Assembly (NCBI RefSeq): GCF_002563635.1
Contig: NZ_PDIZ01000003.1
Span: 496,001 to 560,000, forward strand
Length of the DNA: 64,000 nucleotides
Origin: Bacillus sp. es.036
GTDB lineage: Bacteria > Bacillota > Bacilli > Bacillales > Guptibacillaceae
Direction of reading: 5' to 3'
How positions within the stretch are numbered: position 1 is the stretch's first letter; each line of letters starts with the position of its first letter. The translations under genes and the position numbers were made by a program. The notes under the pieces were generated by a model that saw only the letters and a list, made by a program, of their open reading frames with translations, had not been told where the DNA came from and did no database searches. Positions 33,760 through 43,525 of this stretch are shown here, one piece after another.

Positions 33760-34458
33760 ATGAATCGTTATTCGATCGAAGAATTTGTAAAGTCTACAGA
33801 ACAAAAGGATAAGGGAGAAGGCTTTTTTGAACTAGAAACACAACGTATGCTAGAAGTGAACTTATCAGGAAGAGTTTGGGCAAAAGCGGGCGCAATGATT
33901 ACTTACAATGGTCAAATTAAGTTCGAAAGAGAAGGAATTCTTGAACACGGTCTAGGGAAAATGTTCAAAAAAGCACTCACAGGTGAAGGCGCTTCTTTGA
34001 TGAAGGCAGAAGGAAGTGGGAAGCTTTATCTTGCCGATGCAGGGAAGAAGATATCCATTCTTCATTTGCAAAACGGAGAATCAATCAGTGTAAATGGGAA
34101 TGATCTTCTTGCATTTGAAGATGGGATCCAGTGGGATATCAAAATGATGAAACGGATAACAGGAATGATGGCTGGTGGATTATTTAATGTTACCTGTCAG
34201 GGCCCAGGAATGGTCGCAATTACAAGTCATTATGAACCTCTTACAATTCGAGTTTCACCAGGGAAACCAGTCATTACCGATCCAAATGCAACTGTAGCCT
34301 GGTCTGGCCAATTGCAGCCGGATTTTCAAACAGATCTTTCCTTAAAGTCTTTTTTTGGAAGAGGGAGCGGTGAGTCTGTTCAAATGAGATTCGAAGGAGA
34401 CGGTTTTGTGGTCGTTCAGCCTTATGAAGAAGTATATATGCAAAACAATCAGGGGTAA
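33760..34458 (+). CDS. AIM24-family protein
   Basis: This 232-residue beta-rich protein matches the AIM24/TIGR00266 family: VWAKAGAMITYNGQIKFERE and ALTGEGASLMKAEGSGKLYLA. The molecular role is unknown. GAAGGAGAG precedes the ATG. It is 2 bp from the next acetyltransferase gene. Confidence 0.85.
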   Translation: MNRYSIEEFVKSTEQKDKGEGFFELETQRMLEVNLSGRVWAKAGAMITYNGQIKFEREGILEHGLGKMFKKALTGEGASLMKAEGSGKLYLADAGKKISILHLQNGESISVNGNDLLAFEDGIQWDIKMMKRITGMMAGGLFNVTCQGPGMVAITSHYEPLTIRVSPGKPVITDPNATVAWSGQLQPDFQTDLSLKSFFGRGSGESVQMRFEGDGFVVVQPYEEVYMQNNQG

Positions 34459-34460
34459 AA

Positions 34461-35261
34461 ATGTCATTTTCATTGAAAGAGAGTGAACTCAAAGCAGGTG
34501 TGAAATTACTTGATGGCCGACCTTTCTATCTTTCGTTAGAGGGAATTGAAAAATTGAAAGAAGAAGAGGTCATTGAATCATTGTTGGATCGATTGGATAT
34601 TGCGTTAAAATCCAATGAAGTAAACCAAGTTTCAATTACGCTGGATCGTTTTTTTACAAAAGGAAGTCAGCTGTTAGAAAAAAAATATTATTTTTTACAG
34701 TCTACAACGATCGAATACTATAAAAAATTTCAATTGGAAAAAATGGTTGCGAATTATAATCGTAGTATTACGTATGAACAGGTCGGAGAGGCGATAATTG
34801 AGGATTTTCTTTCGATGTGGGAGTTATGTTCGAAGGGATCGCTCAATTCACCTTCTAAGCATTCTATTCGCGTTCAATATGAGGCGATGAAGCAGGAGAT
34901 TGGAAAGCAGTACAAAACAAGCTGTTTTAGTGTCTATTGGGATGACAAGCCATTAGGCATAGTGATTCCTATTATTGAACCTGGTACAAATGAAGAGGGA
35001 AGACTGTTTTATATGGGCATTTTACCAGAATGGCGTGGTAAAGGACTTGGAACGCCTTTACATCAACTTGGATTAGCATTATTGCAAGAAAAAGGGGCTA
35101 CTTATTATATCGGCAGTACAGGCATTGAGAATAAACCAATGCAGCAAATATTTCGCAATAATAATTGCAAACGAATTTTCCAGGCAGTTACCTATGTGAA
35201 AGAGAGTCCAAAACGCGAAACTTATCATAATATGCTGAAGGAAGTAAAATATTCCTATTGA
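34461..35261 (+). CDS. GNAT acetyltransferase
   Basis: This 266-residue protein has a GNAT core in its C-terminal half: FYMGILPEWRGKGLGTPLHQ is motif A with the acetyl-CoA loop, and GIENKPMQQIFRNNNCKR follows. The N-terminal half is of unknown type. It is tightly linked to the AIM24 gene. Confidence 0.8.
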   Translation: MSFSLKESELKAGVKLLDGRPFYLSLEGIEKLKEEEVIESLLDRLDIALKSNEVNQVSITLDRFFTKGSQLLEKKYYFLQSTTIEYYKKFQLEKMVANYNRSITYEQVGEAIIEDFLSMWELCSKGSLNSPSKHSIRVQYEAMKQEIGKQYKTSCFSVYWDDKPLGIVIPIIEPGTNEEGRLFYMGILPEWRGKGLGTPLHQLGLALLQEKGATYYIGSTGIENKPMQQIFRNNNCKRIFQAVTYVKESPKRETYHNMLKEVKYSY

Positions 35262-35321
35262 AATTAATAGAATTTTCATTATAATCATACAAAAGGGTTC
35301 TCAAAAAAGGAGAGTGCATGT

Positions 35322-35762
35322 ATGATTCGTTTAGAAAAAGGCAACCTTCTTAAAAGTGACTGTACTGTGATTGCGCATCAATGTGACTGTTTTAATGCGA
35401 TGGACGTTGGAATTGCAAAATCAGTAAAAGAAACTTATCCTGAAGCAGCGAAAGCAGATGAGGACTTTCCATTTTCACCAAAAAAGAAGTTGGGGAAATG
35501 TTCATTTGCTTTAAGTCGAGATAATAAACGTATCATTGCAAATCTCTATGGTCAGTATAAACCTGCTGGTCTCCAAACAAATTACCCTGCGTGGTTAAAA
35601 TCGTTTGAACATATGATTAAAGAATTAAAGCCATTTGAAGAAAAGGGATTCAAAATAAAAATTGGTTGTGGAATTGACAAAGATGATTTGATTAACGTAA
35701 AAAAATCTCTTGAAAAGCTTTCCAAGAAATATGAAAAACCAATACATGTTTACTATTCTTAA
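35322..35762 (+). CDS. Macro-domain-like protein
   Basis: This 146-residue protein fits a compact macro domain of the type that binds or removes ADP-ribose: LEKGNLLKSDCTVIAHQCDC at the start and KIGCGIDKDDL near the end. The HQCDCFNAMDVGIAK stretch matches the usual HxxNxxGxMGxGIA loop only loosely. Substrate unknown. Confidence 0.75.
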   Translation: MIRLEKGNLLKSDCTVIAHQCDCFNAMDVGIAKSVKETYPEAAKADEDFPFSPKKKLGKCSFALSRDNKRIIANLYGQYKPAGLQTNYPAWLKSFEHMIKELKPFEEKGFKIKIGCGIDKDDLINVKKSLEKLSKKYEKPIHVYYS

Positions 35763-35766
35763 AGAC

Positions 35767-35796
35767 AAACGTCCCCAGTACGGGGGCGTTTTTTAT
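35767..35796 (+). terminator. Terminator after macro-domain gene
   Basis: AACGTCCCC pairs with GGGGGCGTT, followed by TTTTT. Confidence 0.85.
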
Positions 35797-35859
35797 GTAT
35801 AGCAATTTCCCTATTTTTAGTAAGAAGGAATCAAAAATGTAAAAAGAATCCATTTTGTC

Positions 35860-35885
35860 GTTTATCAATTGGATAGCGTGGAATA
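35860..35885 (+). promoter_or_regulatory. SigB promoter of gsiB
   Basis: GTTTAT and GGAATA are 14 bp apart, close to the SigB consensus GTTT-N13-15-GGGTAT. gsiB is a strong SigB target in B. subtilis. Confidence 0.7.
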
Positions 35886-35933
35886 GAACTAGTGTAGCAA
35901 AGGTTATCAAAATTACTAGAGGAGGTTTCAAAA

Positions 35934-36320
35934 ATGGCTAACAATAGTAATAACAGTAATGACAACATGAGTAGAGAAGAAGCAGGGCGTAAAGGCGGAA
36001 ACAAAACATCTAGAGAACATAACAAAGATTTTTATCAAGATATTGGACAAAAAGGTGGAGAAAAGACAGCTAAGGAACATGATCAAGAGTTCTATCAAGA
36101 AATAGGCGAAAAAGGTGGCAACAAAACGGCTCGTGAACATGACAAAGAGTTCTTTGAAGAAATAGGTGAAAAAGGCGGTAAGAAAACAGCTAGAGAGCAC
36201 GATAAAGAGTTTTATCAGGAAATAGGCCAAAAAGGCGGAGAACAAACGTCCAAAAATCAAGATAAGGAATTTTACGAAGAAATAGGTAAAAAGGGCGGTA
36301 AGAAGAGCGATAACAATTGA
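35934..36320 (+). CDS. gsiB: General stress protein GsiB, KGG repeats
   Basis: This 128-residue hydrophilic protein is built of about five repeats of 20 residues of the type HDKEFYQEIGEKGGKKTA. Each ends in a KGG motif, as in B. subtilis GsiB, a hydrophilic desiccation-type stress protein. The DNA also repeats with a 60-bp period. A SigB-type promoter and AGAGGAGG lie upstream. Confidence 0.93.
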   Translation: MANNSNNSNDNMSREEAGRKGGNKTSREHNKDFYQDIGQKGGEKTAKEHDQEFYQEIGEKGGNKTAREHDKEFFEEIGEKGGKKTAREHDKEFYQEIGQKGGEQTSKNQDKEFYEEIGKKGGKKSDNN

Positions 36321-36333
36321 GAAATCGGTAAGA

Positions 36334-36366
36334 AAAAGAACGAAGGGATTTCCCTTCGTTCTTTTG
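36334..36366 (+). terminator. Terminator after gsiB
   Basis: AAAAGAACGAAGGGA pairs with TCCCTTCGTTCTTTT. Confidence 0.88.
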
Positions 36367-36408
36367 TCTTTTACTAAGCAATGGCTAATGAAGGTCTAAA
36401 ACTTTGCA

Positions 36409-36444
36409 TAAAACATCCCTTCGCTTCTGCGAAGGGATGTTTTA
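36409..36444 (-). terminator. Terminator of DUF2188 gene
   Basis: TAAAACATCCCTTCGC pairs with GCGAAGGGATGTTTTA; it ends the minus-strand gene that stops at 36449. Confidence 0.85.
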
Positions 36445-36448
36445 TGTA

Positions 36449-36646
36449 TTAAAATGTTCGTTCTTCTTCAACTTCGTGCTGATCATTAAGAATTAGTAGG
36501 CGACTTGGGGAATCACCTTTCGCAAGTTCTTCCGCCTTTTCAATAGCAGTTGAACGCATATCGTAAAGATCCGTTGGAGCAACGTCCTCAATTTTAACGT
36601 ACCAACCTGTAACATCTTTATTTGGTGCTACTGTATATTCCTTCAT
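36449..36646 (-). CDS. DUF2188 small protein
   Basis: This 65-residue protein (MKEYTVAPNKDVTGWYVKIE...) matches the DUF2188 family. AAAGGAGGAT precedes ATG 36646, so a much longer upstream reading is rejected. Function unknown. Confidence 0.85.
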   Translation of the reverse strand: MKEYTVAPNKDVTGWYVKIEDVAPTDLYDMRSTAIEKAEELAKGDSPSRLLILNDQHEVEEERTF

Positions 36647-36722
36647 GGTTATATCCTCCTTTAAGCTGTGTATAATTAATACTTCCCACGAAAAAGGAGG
36701 ATAAAACCTGCTTTCTAGGAGA

Positions 36723-36757
36723 ATTAAAAAAATCAGCGCATTTACGCTGATTTTCCT
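36723..36757 (-). terminator. Terminator of the 38-residue membrane protein gene
   Basis: On the minus strand AAAATCAGCG pairs with CGCTGATTTT and is followed by a strong T-run. Confidence 0.85.
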
Positions 36758-36825
36758 CAACCTACCTAGAGATGAGGTTAGTCGAGTTGAGAAATTACTG
36801 TTCATTAAGGAACGTTCGGTTCACC

Positions 36826-36942
36826 TTATTGGGGTTGAGAGATTATGTAGAAACCGATTACAAATGCGATAGGCACAATCCAAACCATAAAGGCTAGTGC
36901 CCATACAGTAAAACGGTTCCATTCTTTTTCCTTAGTAGCCAA
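36826..36942 (-). CDS. Small single-span membrane protein, 38 residues
   Basis: A TTG start at 36942, 7 nt after GGAGGG, opens a 38-residue protein. It has a charged start (ATKEKEWNRF) and one hydrophobic segment (ALAFMVWIVPIAFVIGFYII). A terminator follows at 36757. I do not recognise the family. Confidence 0.65.
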   Translation of the reverse strand: MATKEKEWNRFTVWALAFMVWIVPIAFVIGFYIISQPQ

Positions 36943-37028
36943 GAGCAGACCCTCCACATCATAAGTTTAGTTTCATTATAACATGGACATAGCTAAATTA
37001 TGTGTGAACGATTGAAATTGTTAGAAAT

Positions 37029-37388
37029 TCAAGATACGAACCGAATAGTGATGGGATATCGGTAAAACTCACCTTGATTCGCCTTCACAGAGGCGATGAC
37101 GATGAAAGTAAGGTGAACGATAAAAAGCAATGGGAGAAGAAATAATCCAATGATCACAAAGGTGAGAATAGCAAGGATAACGGCATATAGCGTCATGCTA
37201 ATTTGAAAGTTTAGAGACTCTTTACCCTGGGCATCGATGAATGAATTCCCTTCCTTCTTTATTGACCAAATCATGATGGGAGCGATGATATGTCCGAGGG
37301 GAACTAAATAACCAGACAATGCAGAAAGATGAACGTACATAGCCCACTGACGTGTGATTTGATCAGGTGTAATGTCTTTCTTTTCCAT
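37029..37388 (-). CDS. DUF4870 membrane protein
   Basis: This 119-residue protein has three hydrophobic segments and typical DUF4870 wording (WAMYVHLSALSGYLVPLGHI and IDAQGKESLNFQIS). AGGAGGG precedes ATG 37388. Function unknown. Confidence 0.87.
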   Translation of the reverse strand: MEKKDITPDQITRQWAMYVHLSALSGYLVPLGHIIAPIMIWSIKKEGNSFIDAQGKESLNFQISMTLYAVILAILTFVIIGLFLLPLLFIVHLTFIVIASVKANQGEFYRYPITIRFVS

Positions 37389-37465
37389 CACAATCCCTCC
37401 TGTAGCCTCTACCTATGTTCAGCATATTAGAAAATGGTTTGGGATATGCCGTTAAGAAATTCTTC

Positions 37466-37492
37466 AATAAAAAAAGGAACCAATTCTGGTCC
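37466..37492 (-). terminator. Terminator
   Basis: On the minus strand GGGACCAGAATTGGTTCC forms a short stem before seven T. Confidence 0.8.
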
Positions 37493-37493
37493 C

Positions 37494-37838
37494 TTAATTT
37501 GCGTTATAGCTCATGTGATAGGAGGCACGGTTGGTAAGAAAGACTAATTCAGCCGACTGCTTTTTTACATTGTTTAGTTCTTCAAGTGGTATTTCGAAAA
37601 TAGAGTGAGGAAGTGGTACGGAAGCTTCATCCGAAATCACCTTTCCTTCACCTTTAAGCTGAAGGAGAGTTGAAGCGGTGTAGTCGTCAACGGTTTCACC
37701 GCGATGTTGAAAGGAAAAGTCTTCAAGTTTCATAATTGTCTTATCAAGATCTTCCTGTTCTTTTTTTTCGATGATGATATGACCACCAACCCAATCAGCT
37801 AGTGTATTGCGAACTTCTGATAACGTTGTAGTATCCAT
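37494..37838 (-). CDS. Hypothetical protein, 114 residues
   Basis: The product (MDTTTLSEVRNTLADWVGGH...) is acidic with no membrane segment. GAGGTGA precedes ATG 37838; a longer in-frame start is rejected. I do not recognise the family. Confidence 0.75.
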   Translation of the reverse strand: MDTTTLSEVRNTLADWVGGHIIIEKKEQEDLDKTIMKLEDFSFQHRGETVDDYTASTLLQLKGEGKVISDEASVPLPHSIFEIPLEELNNVKKQSAELVFLTNRASYHMSYNAN

Positions 37839-37954
37839 TTTATTCACCTCTCTCCTAATTTTCCCCATCTGAAGGTAACATAAACCGTCTAACTAAATTT
37901 ACATCAGTGATGATGATATACTTGTACTATGAAATGAGATGAAGGATGATTGTT

Positions 37955-39016
37955 ATGAAAAAAATATCGATAGATGAAGCTCTAAATAAAAAGATACCTT
38001 TATTAGATGTTAGAACTCCGGCTGAATTTGAGAAGTTCCATATTCCTGGAGCAGTTAACTTGCCGATTTTCTCGAATGAGGAACGGGAAGTTGTGGGGAC
38101 TACTTATAAGCAAAAAGGGACAGAGGCAGCGAAAGATTTGGGGATTTCGATAGTCTCGCCATTACTCCCTGAGTTTTATAAACGTGCAAAAGAATTAACA
38201 AATCATCAAGAGTTTGCTGTTTACTGCTGGAGAGGCGGAATGCGAAGTAAAAGTCTTGCTACGATTTTTGAGATGATGGGATTACCGAGTCTTCAGGTCG
38301 AAGGTGGCATTCGAGCATACCGACAGAAAGTAACAACTGGCTTAGAGGATTTTTCGACTCAATCAACTCCATATCTTGTTCTAGAAGGATTAACTGGAAC
38401 TTCGAAGACCGAAATTCTAACTGCTTTAGAAAAGAAGGGATATCCAGTGATTGATCTCGAAGGTCTAGCTGCTCACAGAGGCTCCGTGTTTGGTAGAGTA
38501 GATTTACCTGAAAGAAGTCAGAAGGAATTTGAAGCGAAGCTTTACCACCGATTGAAGGAGATTGGAGAAACACCTTATTACATTATAGAATCTGAAAGTA
38601 AGCGCCTTGGAAATATCATTATTCCTGACTTTATTCTAGAGGGCAAACAAAAAGGGACGCGTATACAAGTCCACGCCCCGCTTTCTTATCGAATTCGTAC
38701 GATCTTAAATACGTATCATCCTGAACAACATCATGAAGAAATCACTGACGCCATTACAAAAATTGAAAAACGATTCTCTGGTGAAGATAAAGAAGTGATT
38801 GATCAGGCCCTTGAAGCGAAAAACTATGCTGTAATTATTGAACGATTGTTGCTTTATTATTATGATCCAAGATACGAATATAAAGCTTATGAAAATGAAG
38901 GCAACATCATCAATCTTTCATACGAGTCGCTCGAAGAAGGGACTCGACTTGTCCAGAATGAAATCGATCGTTTAGATATTAAGCTTCGATCAGAAGGCGA
39001 GAAAGTTTCGCTTTAA
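37955..39016 (+). CDS. mnmH: tRNA 2-selenouridine synthase MnmH
   Basis: This protein of about 353 residues has an N-terminal rhodanese domain with catalytic Cys91 in YCWRGGMRS. A P-loop-like segment (EGLTGTSKTEIL) follows near residue 143. MnmH replaces the sulfur of 2-thiouridine at the tRNA wobble base with selenium through a geranylated intermediate, using selenophosphate from SelD. No selD is in the window. AAGGA is 8 nt before ATG 37955. The 3' end overlaps the convergent gene by 38 bp. Confidence 0.9.
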   Translation: MKKISIDEALNKKIPLLDVRTPAEFEKFHIPGAVNLPIFSNEEREVVGTTYKQKGTEAAKDLGISIVSPLLPEFYKRAKELTNHQEFAVYCWRGGMRSKSLATIFEMMGLPSLQVEGGIRAYRQKVTTGLEDFSTQSTPYLVLEGLTGTSKTEILTALEKKGYPVIDLEGLAAHRGSVFGRVDLPERSQKEFEAKLYHRLKEIGETPYYIIESESKRLGNIIIPDFILEGKQKGTRIQVHAPLSYRIRTILNTYHPEQHHEEITDAITKIEKRFSGEDKEVIDQALEAKNYAVIIERLLLYYYDPRYEYKAYENEGNIINLSYESLEEGTRLVQNEIDRLDIKLRSEGEKVSL

Positions 39017-39443
39017 TGGATCTTTTTTCTTCAGGCAACTGTTCCTTGTTGTATCGTTCAATCAGGTCATCAATGCGCTTAAAGTACAAATGACTTATCC
39101 ACGCTACGTAGCTTCGGTAAATTGGCGATTTTAGAAAGTGTATAAGCATATTATCATCAGGTCCAAAGTAGTATGTCTTATCGTCAAAAAAAGTAGAAAA
39201 CCGTCTAAAAGATAGTTTGGTAAATGAGTTGTCCAATTCAAATCGAAATTTATTAAGGGCATCTGGAATCAAGCGGATAGTGAAAACATCGTCGTTATCA
39301 AACATTTCCTTAGGCGTGGGTAAGATTAAATAAGGATATTCCTGATCATCAAGGGCAATAAAGAAGTCTGCTGGGGACTCGTGACAGCTAGGCACTCGTT
39401 TGACGGTGGTTTCAACAATCAACTGATAGACAGAATCATTCAT
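38979..39443 (-). CDS. Hypothetical protein, 154 residues
   Basis: The product is soluble and aromatic-rich (FDDKTYYFGPDDNMLIHFLK, SYVAWISHLYFKRIDDLIER). Its 3' end overlaps mnmH on the opposite strand. A good ribosome site (AGGGAGGATAC) precedes ATG 39443. I do not recognise the family. Confidence 0.7.
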   Translation of the reverse strand: MNDSVYQLIVETTVKRVPSCHESPADFFIALDDQEYPYLILPTPKEMFDNDDVFTIRLIPDALNKFRFELDNSFTKLSFRRFSTFFDDKTYYFGPDDNMLIHFLKSPIYRSYVAWISHLYFKRIDDLIERYNKEQLPEEKRSIKAKLSRLLIEA

Positions 39444-39693
39444 ATTGTTCGTATCCTCCCTTTGTAATCTATCATCATTGTTACCGTACTAGTAAACTTG
39501 TATACCCCTTTGTCGAAAAGTAGTTATTACAATCTATTATCCAACCTTCGAAAAAATTCCTTCATTTCAAATATTACAAATATTTTCTTCGGAATGCTTT
39601 ATCCACCAAGCTGAAGACAAATTGATTTGAATACACCTTCTTATGAATAAGGTTTTTTAAACCGTTAATCTTAAAAATGTTTGAGCAAAAGAC

Positions 39694-39755
39694 TTGAAAG
39701 TCAGAGATAGTCAAATTATAATATGGTTACAAGGTCAAAGATAGTCAAAGTCAAA
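39694..39755 (+). promoter_or_regulatory. clpE promoter with CtsR boxes
   Basis: TTGAAA at 39694-39699 and TATAAT at 39717-39722 are 17 bp apart. One CtsR box (AGTCAGAGATAGTCAAA, 39699-39715) fills the spacer. A perfect box (GGTCAAAGATAGTCAAA, 39733-39749) lies over the start, with a further GTCAAA half at 39750-39755. The rest of the gap between 39444 and 39825 shows no gene. Confidence 0.92.
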
Positions 39756-39824
39756 AGAGGCATTTTTCACCTTTTAACTAGTTTAATTAATGACGAGATA
39801 GATAAATAATAAGGAGGCCATCAT

Positions 39825-41963
39825 ATGCTTTGTGATCAATGCCAACAAAACCAGGCTTCGGTTCAACTGAATGTTCAAATGAATCAACATAAGAAAAGAG
39901 TTAACCTTTGTAGCACGTGTTACGCAAATGTGATGAATGGTCAAACAGCTTCATCGCCAAAAGGTCAAATGGATGATTTCTTTCAATCCTTTATGGCTTC
40001 AGCAGAACAGAATGGTTTTACAAGTCAAGAAGATGGACCACAAACAGAATCAGGAAAAGGTAAAGGCAAAGGCGGTTTACTTGACAACCTTGGTCGAAAT
40101 TTATCTGACGCAGCAAAAGCTGGTTTGATTGACCCAGTCATCGGGCGCGAAAATGAGGTAGCGAGAGTGATTGAAACATTAAACCGTCGTAACAAAAATA
40201 ATCCAGTTTTAATCGGTGAAGCAGGAGTCGGTAAAACGGCGATTGCAGAAGGTCTTGCTCTAAGGATTTCGGAAGGTCAAGTTCCTTCTAAACTAAAGAA
40301 TAAAGAAATTTATTTATTGGATGTCGCATCACTTGTTTCAAATACAGGTGTAAGAGGACAGTTTGAAGAAAGAATGAAACAACTGATTTCTGAACTTCAA
40401 AGTCGGAAAAATGTGATCTTATTTATAGATGAACTGCATCAAATCGTAGGAGCTGGATCTGCAGAAGGATCAATGGATGCAGGAAATATTTTAAAACCAG
40501 CTCTTGCGAGAGGCGAGCTTCAATTAATTGGTGCTACAACGCTTAAAGAGTATCGTCAAATCGAAAAAGATGCCGCATTAGAACGACGTTTTCAATCAGT
40601 AATGGTGAATGAGCCTACTGTAGAAGAAGCCATTCAGATTCTAAAAGGTTTGCAACCTAAGTATGAAGAGTACCATGAAGTGAACTATACGGAAGAAGCG
40701 ATTCGTGCGTGTGTATCATTATCGAACCGGTTCATTCAAGATCGTTTCTTACCAGATAAAGCAATCGACTTAATGGATGAAGCAGGCGCTAAAATGAACC
40801 TAACGTTTGCTGTGTCGAACCATGATGAAATTCAGCAGCGTTTACACCAGATTGCTACTGAAAAAAACAAGGCAGCAGAGGCAGAAGATTATGAGCTAGC
40901 TGCCAAACTAAGAACAGAAGAATTACAGCTTGAGAAACAGCTTGAAGAAACGTTAAAAAACAACTCGAATGCAAATCATTCAGTTGATCTTGAAGAGATT
41001 CAGCAGATTGTCGAAGGAAAAACAGGAATTCCAGTTCGTAAGCTTAGGGAAGATGAGCAGACGAAGATGAAAAACCTTGCAGAGCGACTGAATGCTAAAG
41101 TAATTGGTCAGGAAGATGCAGTTAACAAAGTAGCAAAAGCCATCCGCAGAAGTCGAGCAGGATTGAAGCGGCAAAATCGACCGATTGGTTCTTTCCTATT
41201 CGTTGGCCCAACTGGTGTCGGAAAAACGGAACTTTCCCGTTCTCTTGCAGAAGAAATGTTCGGTGATCGAGAAGCGATGATTCGACTTGATATGAGTGAA
41301 TATATGGAAAAGCACTCTGTCTCTAAACTGATCGGTTCCCCTCCAGGCTATGTTGGTCATGAGGAAGCAGGACAATTAACAGAAAGAGTACGCCGTAAAC
41401 CATATAGCATCATCTTAATTGATGAAGTGGAGAAAGCTCATCCTGATGTACAAAATATGTTCCTTCAAATCCTCGATGATGGACGTCTTACAGATAGTCA
41501 AGGTAGGACGGTAAGCTTTAAAGATACGGTTATTATCATGACAAGTAATGCCGGAACTTCTGAGCGAAGAATTACTGTTGGTTTTGAATCAGCAGAAAGC
41601 TATACAGGGGTGATGGAGAGCCTTGGTGGTTACTTTAGACCTGAATTCTTAAATCGGTTTGATGGAATTATTCCATTTAAGTCACTTGAACAATCAAGTC
41701 TCGTTACCATTGTAGACCTTATGATTAATGATTTAGATGAAAGCCTAGAAGAACAAAATATTACACTTACAATTAGTGAAGCAGCAAAAGAGAAGTTGGC
41801 TGTACTTGGATATAATCCACAGTTTGGTGCACGTCCTCTTCGCAGAGTAATTGAAGAACATGTTGAAGATGGTATTGCTGATTTGCTTGTTGATGAAGGC
41901 AGTATCAAATCAGTGGCGGTTGAAATTGTAGAAGATAAGATTGTTGTTTCACAAAAGAAATAA
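39825..41963 (+). CDS. clpE: Clp-family ATPase ClpE
   Basis: This 712-residue protein starts with the ClpE zinc finger (C3, C6, C29, C32). AAA domain 1 has [13 protein letters not shown], then a UVR motif ([16 protein letters not shown]), then AAA domain 2 with [13 protein letters not shown]. It unfolds proteins for ClpP and is induced by heat through loss of CtsR repression; the CtsR boxes upstream agree. Length and domain order are normal. Confidence 0.96.
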   Translation: MLCDQCQQNQASVQLNVQMNQHKKRVNLCSTCYANVMNGQTASSPKGQMDDFFQSFMASAEQNGFTSQEDGPQTESGKGKGKGGLLDNLGRNLSDAAKAGLIDPVIGRENEVARVIETLNRRNKNNPVLIGEAGVGKTAIAEGLALRISEGQVPSKLKNKEIYLLDVASLVSNTGVRGQFEERMKQLISELQSRKNVILFIDELHQIVGAGSAEGSMDAGNILKPALARGELQLIGATTLKEYRQIEKDAALERRFQSVMVNEPTVEEAIQILKGLQPKYEEYHEVNYTEEAIRACVSLSNRFIQDRFLPDKAIDLMDEAGAKMNLTFAVSNHDEIQQRLHQIATEKNKAAEAEDYELAAKLRTEELQLEKQLEETLKNNSNANHSVDLEEIQQIVEGKTGIPVRKLREDEQTKMKNLAERLNAKVIGQEDAVNKVAKAIRRSRAGLKRQNRPIGSFLFVGPTGVGKTELSRSLAEEMFGDREAMIRLDMSEYMEKHSVSKLIGSPPGYVGHEEAGQLTERVRRKPYSIILIDEVEKAHPDVQNMFLQILDDGRLTDSQGRTVSFKDTVIIMTSNAGTSERRITVGFESAESYTGVMESLGGYFRPEFLNRFDGIIPFKSLEQSSLVTIVDLMINDLDESLEEQNITLTISEAAKEKLAVLGYNPQFGARPLRRVIEEHVEDGIADLLVDEGSIKSVAVEIVEDKIVVSQKK

Positions 41964-41978
41964 TTTTTTAAGTAAGGA

Positions 41979-42011
41979 AGTCGCTCTATAAAGATGGAGC
42001 GACTTTTTTTA
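41979..42011 (+). terminator. Terminator after clpE
   Basis: AAGTCGCTC pairs with GAGCGACTT and is followed by seven T. Confidence 0.9.
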
Positions 42012-42224
42012 TGTTAGTTTTTACAATAATAGGGAAGTTATTAATATACAATCCTGATTTCTTACCTTTAATAATGTTGTCGAATCTTATACAATTTTGA
42101 CTTCTTTTGCGGTTATAAGTCGAAAAGTCAGAATATTAGTTAAAATAAGTTGTAAGATCTGCTACGTTAGATAAGGAAGGTCAGGAAAGACTTCTCTACT
42201 ATATTTATAAAGGAGCGAGAACAA

Positions 42225-43493
42225 ATGGAACTGGATCAGTTAGAGATGAACCAGACGTTACAAGAAAGTCAGCCAGAAGGAAAGACAATTCCTTATTTAA
42301 CAGCATTAATTGGATGGAGTCTTCCCGCAATTGAGGCCTGTGACAAGTTGAATCGGCCTTTTGTAGTGGTAGGTCCTCCTGATTTTAAGGATTACGCCGA
42401 AAAGCACGACATTACTTTCGTAGGGTGGGAGTTTGATAGATTGAATGAGGGATCAGACAAGCTCTATAAGCAGCTTAAAGCCCTCGGCGCTGAGGTTGCG
42501 GTACCTCTCTATGAAGAGTGTGTAGAATGGGCAGGTGCTCTCAATTCACGCTTTAGAGAAGAACCAAGACTATTTAACCGATCTCTTCTTTTAAGAGATA
42601 AAGGGATGATGAAACGAAAAGCACAGATGGCCGGTATTAAAGTAGGCGTCTTTGAAGAAGCAAGAGATAAAGAGGATGTAAAGCGTTTTCTTAAAAGAGT
42701 AAATGATGCTCTTTTGAAAGTTGATGGGGATAAATATGAGCCGATTCACTGTAAGCCTTTAGATAAGGCTGGATCAGTAGGACACCGCGCTATCGATGAC
42801 CCGGCGGATATTGAAGCACTAACAGATAGTGACTTCCCGCTTCTGATGGAGAGTCATCTAGATGGCCAAGAATTTTCGTGTGAAGTATTTGTTAACAATG
42901 GGAAAATTCAATTCATGAATATTACGGAATACGTAAAACTTGGTTATTCGAATTTTGTTCCACCTTCTCCTTCTCTTGAAGAGAAACGTCCTGTTATAAG
43001 AAAAGCGATTGAACAGCTTATTGAAGCGTTTGAGATCGAAAATGGTGTTATTCATCCGGAGTACTTTATTATGCCTGATGGAACGCTACACTTTGGAGAA
43101 GTAGCAGCTCGCGTTCCAGGTGGACACATTTTTGATCTTATAGAGCGCGCTTACGGATTTAGCGCTTATGAAGCACAGATTCTATGTAGTGACCCTAATA
43201 CAACGGAAGAAGAGTTAAGAAAGTTCTTCCCCGCTGAAGATGAGGCGTTAGGTTATGCTGGGTGTTTGATGGTGCATCCTCATGTGAATTACATTGAGAA
43301 GTTAACCATTCCTGAAGAGCTTGAAGAACATTCCTTCTTTGAGAAGCATGATATGTTTACGCCTCCGCAGGGGAAAGTCGCTGAGCGCGTTGGATTTGGA
43401 AATCATTATGGCACCATTTTCTTTTTCGGAGATGACAGTGCAGAGATGACTCGTTTACTTGTAGACTATGAAAAGTATGATTTCTATTTGTAG
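42225..43493 (+). CDS. ATP-grasp ligase of unknown substrate
   Basis: This 422-residue protein has an ATP-grasp fold. The lysine-containing strand FLKRVNDALLKVDGDKYEPI, LLMESHLDGQEFSCEVFV and the metal/phosphate segment LHFGEVAARVPGGHIFDLIE fit the group that includes L-amino-acid ligases and PurK-like enzymes. These form an amide or acyl-phosphate bond at the cost of ATP. The substrate is unknown. It is 32 bp upstream of a protein with a possible cysteine-hydrolase triad, both with good ribosome sites, so they form a two-gene operon. No peptide-synthesis or export genes are next to it. Confidence 0.85.
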   Translation: MELDQLEMNQTLQESQPEGKTIPYLTALIGWSLPAIEACDKLNRPFVVVGPPDFKDYAEKHDITFVGWEFDRLNEGSDKLYKQLKALGAEVAVPLYEECVEWAGALNSRFREEPRLFNRSLLLRDKGMMKRKAQMAGIKVGVFEEARDKEDVKRFLKRVNDALLKVDGDKYEPIHCKPLDKAGSVGHRAIDDPADIEALTDSDFPLLMESHLDGQEFSCEVFVNNGKIQFMNITEYVKLGYSNFVPPSPSLEEKRPVIRKAIEQLIEAFEIENGVIHPEYFIMPDGTLHFGEVAARVPGGHIFDLIERAYGFSAYEAQILCSDPNTTEEELRKFFPAEDEALGYAGCLMVHPHVNYIEKLTIPEELEEHSFFEKHDMFTPPQGKVAERVGFGNHYGTIFFFGDDSAEMTRLLVDYEKYDFYL

Positions 43494-43525
43494 CATAATA
43501 TTTTTACAATAAAGGAGAATTTAGC

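Noticed and set aside
35934-36320. Non-coding satellite repeat
   Set aside because: The 60-bp repeats encode the KGG repeats of GsiB and are explained by the protein.
42120-42150. CtsR box upstream of the ATP-grasp gene
   Set aside because: AGTCGAAAAGTCAG looks similar, but the GTC repeats are 8 nt apart, not the 10 required.
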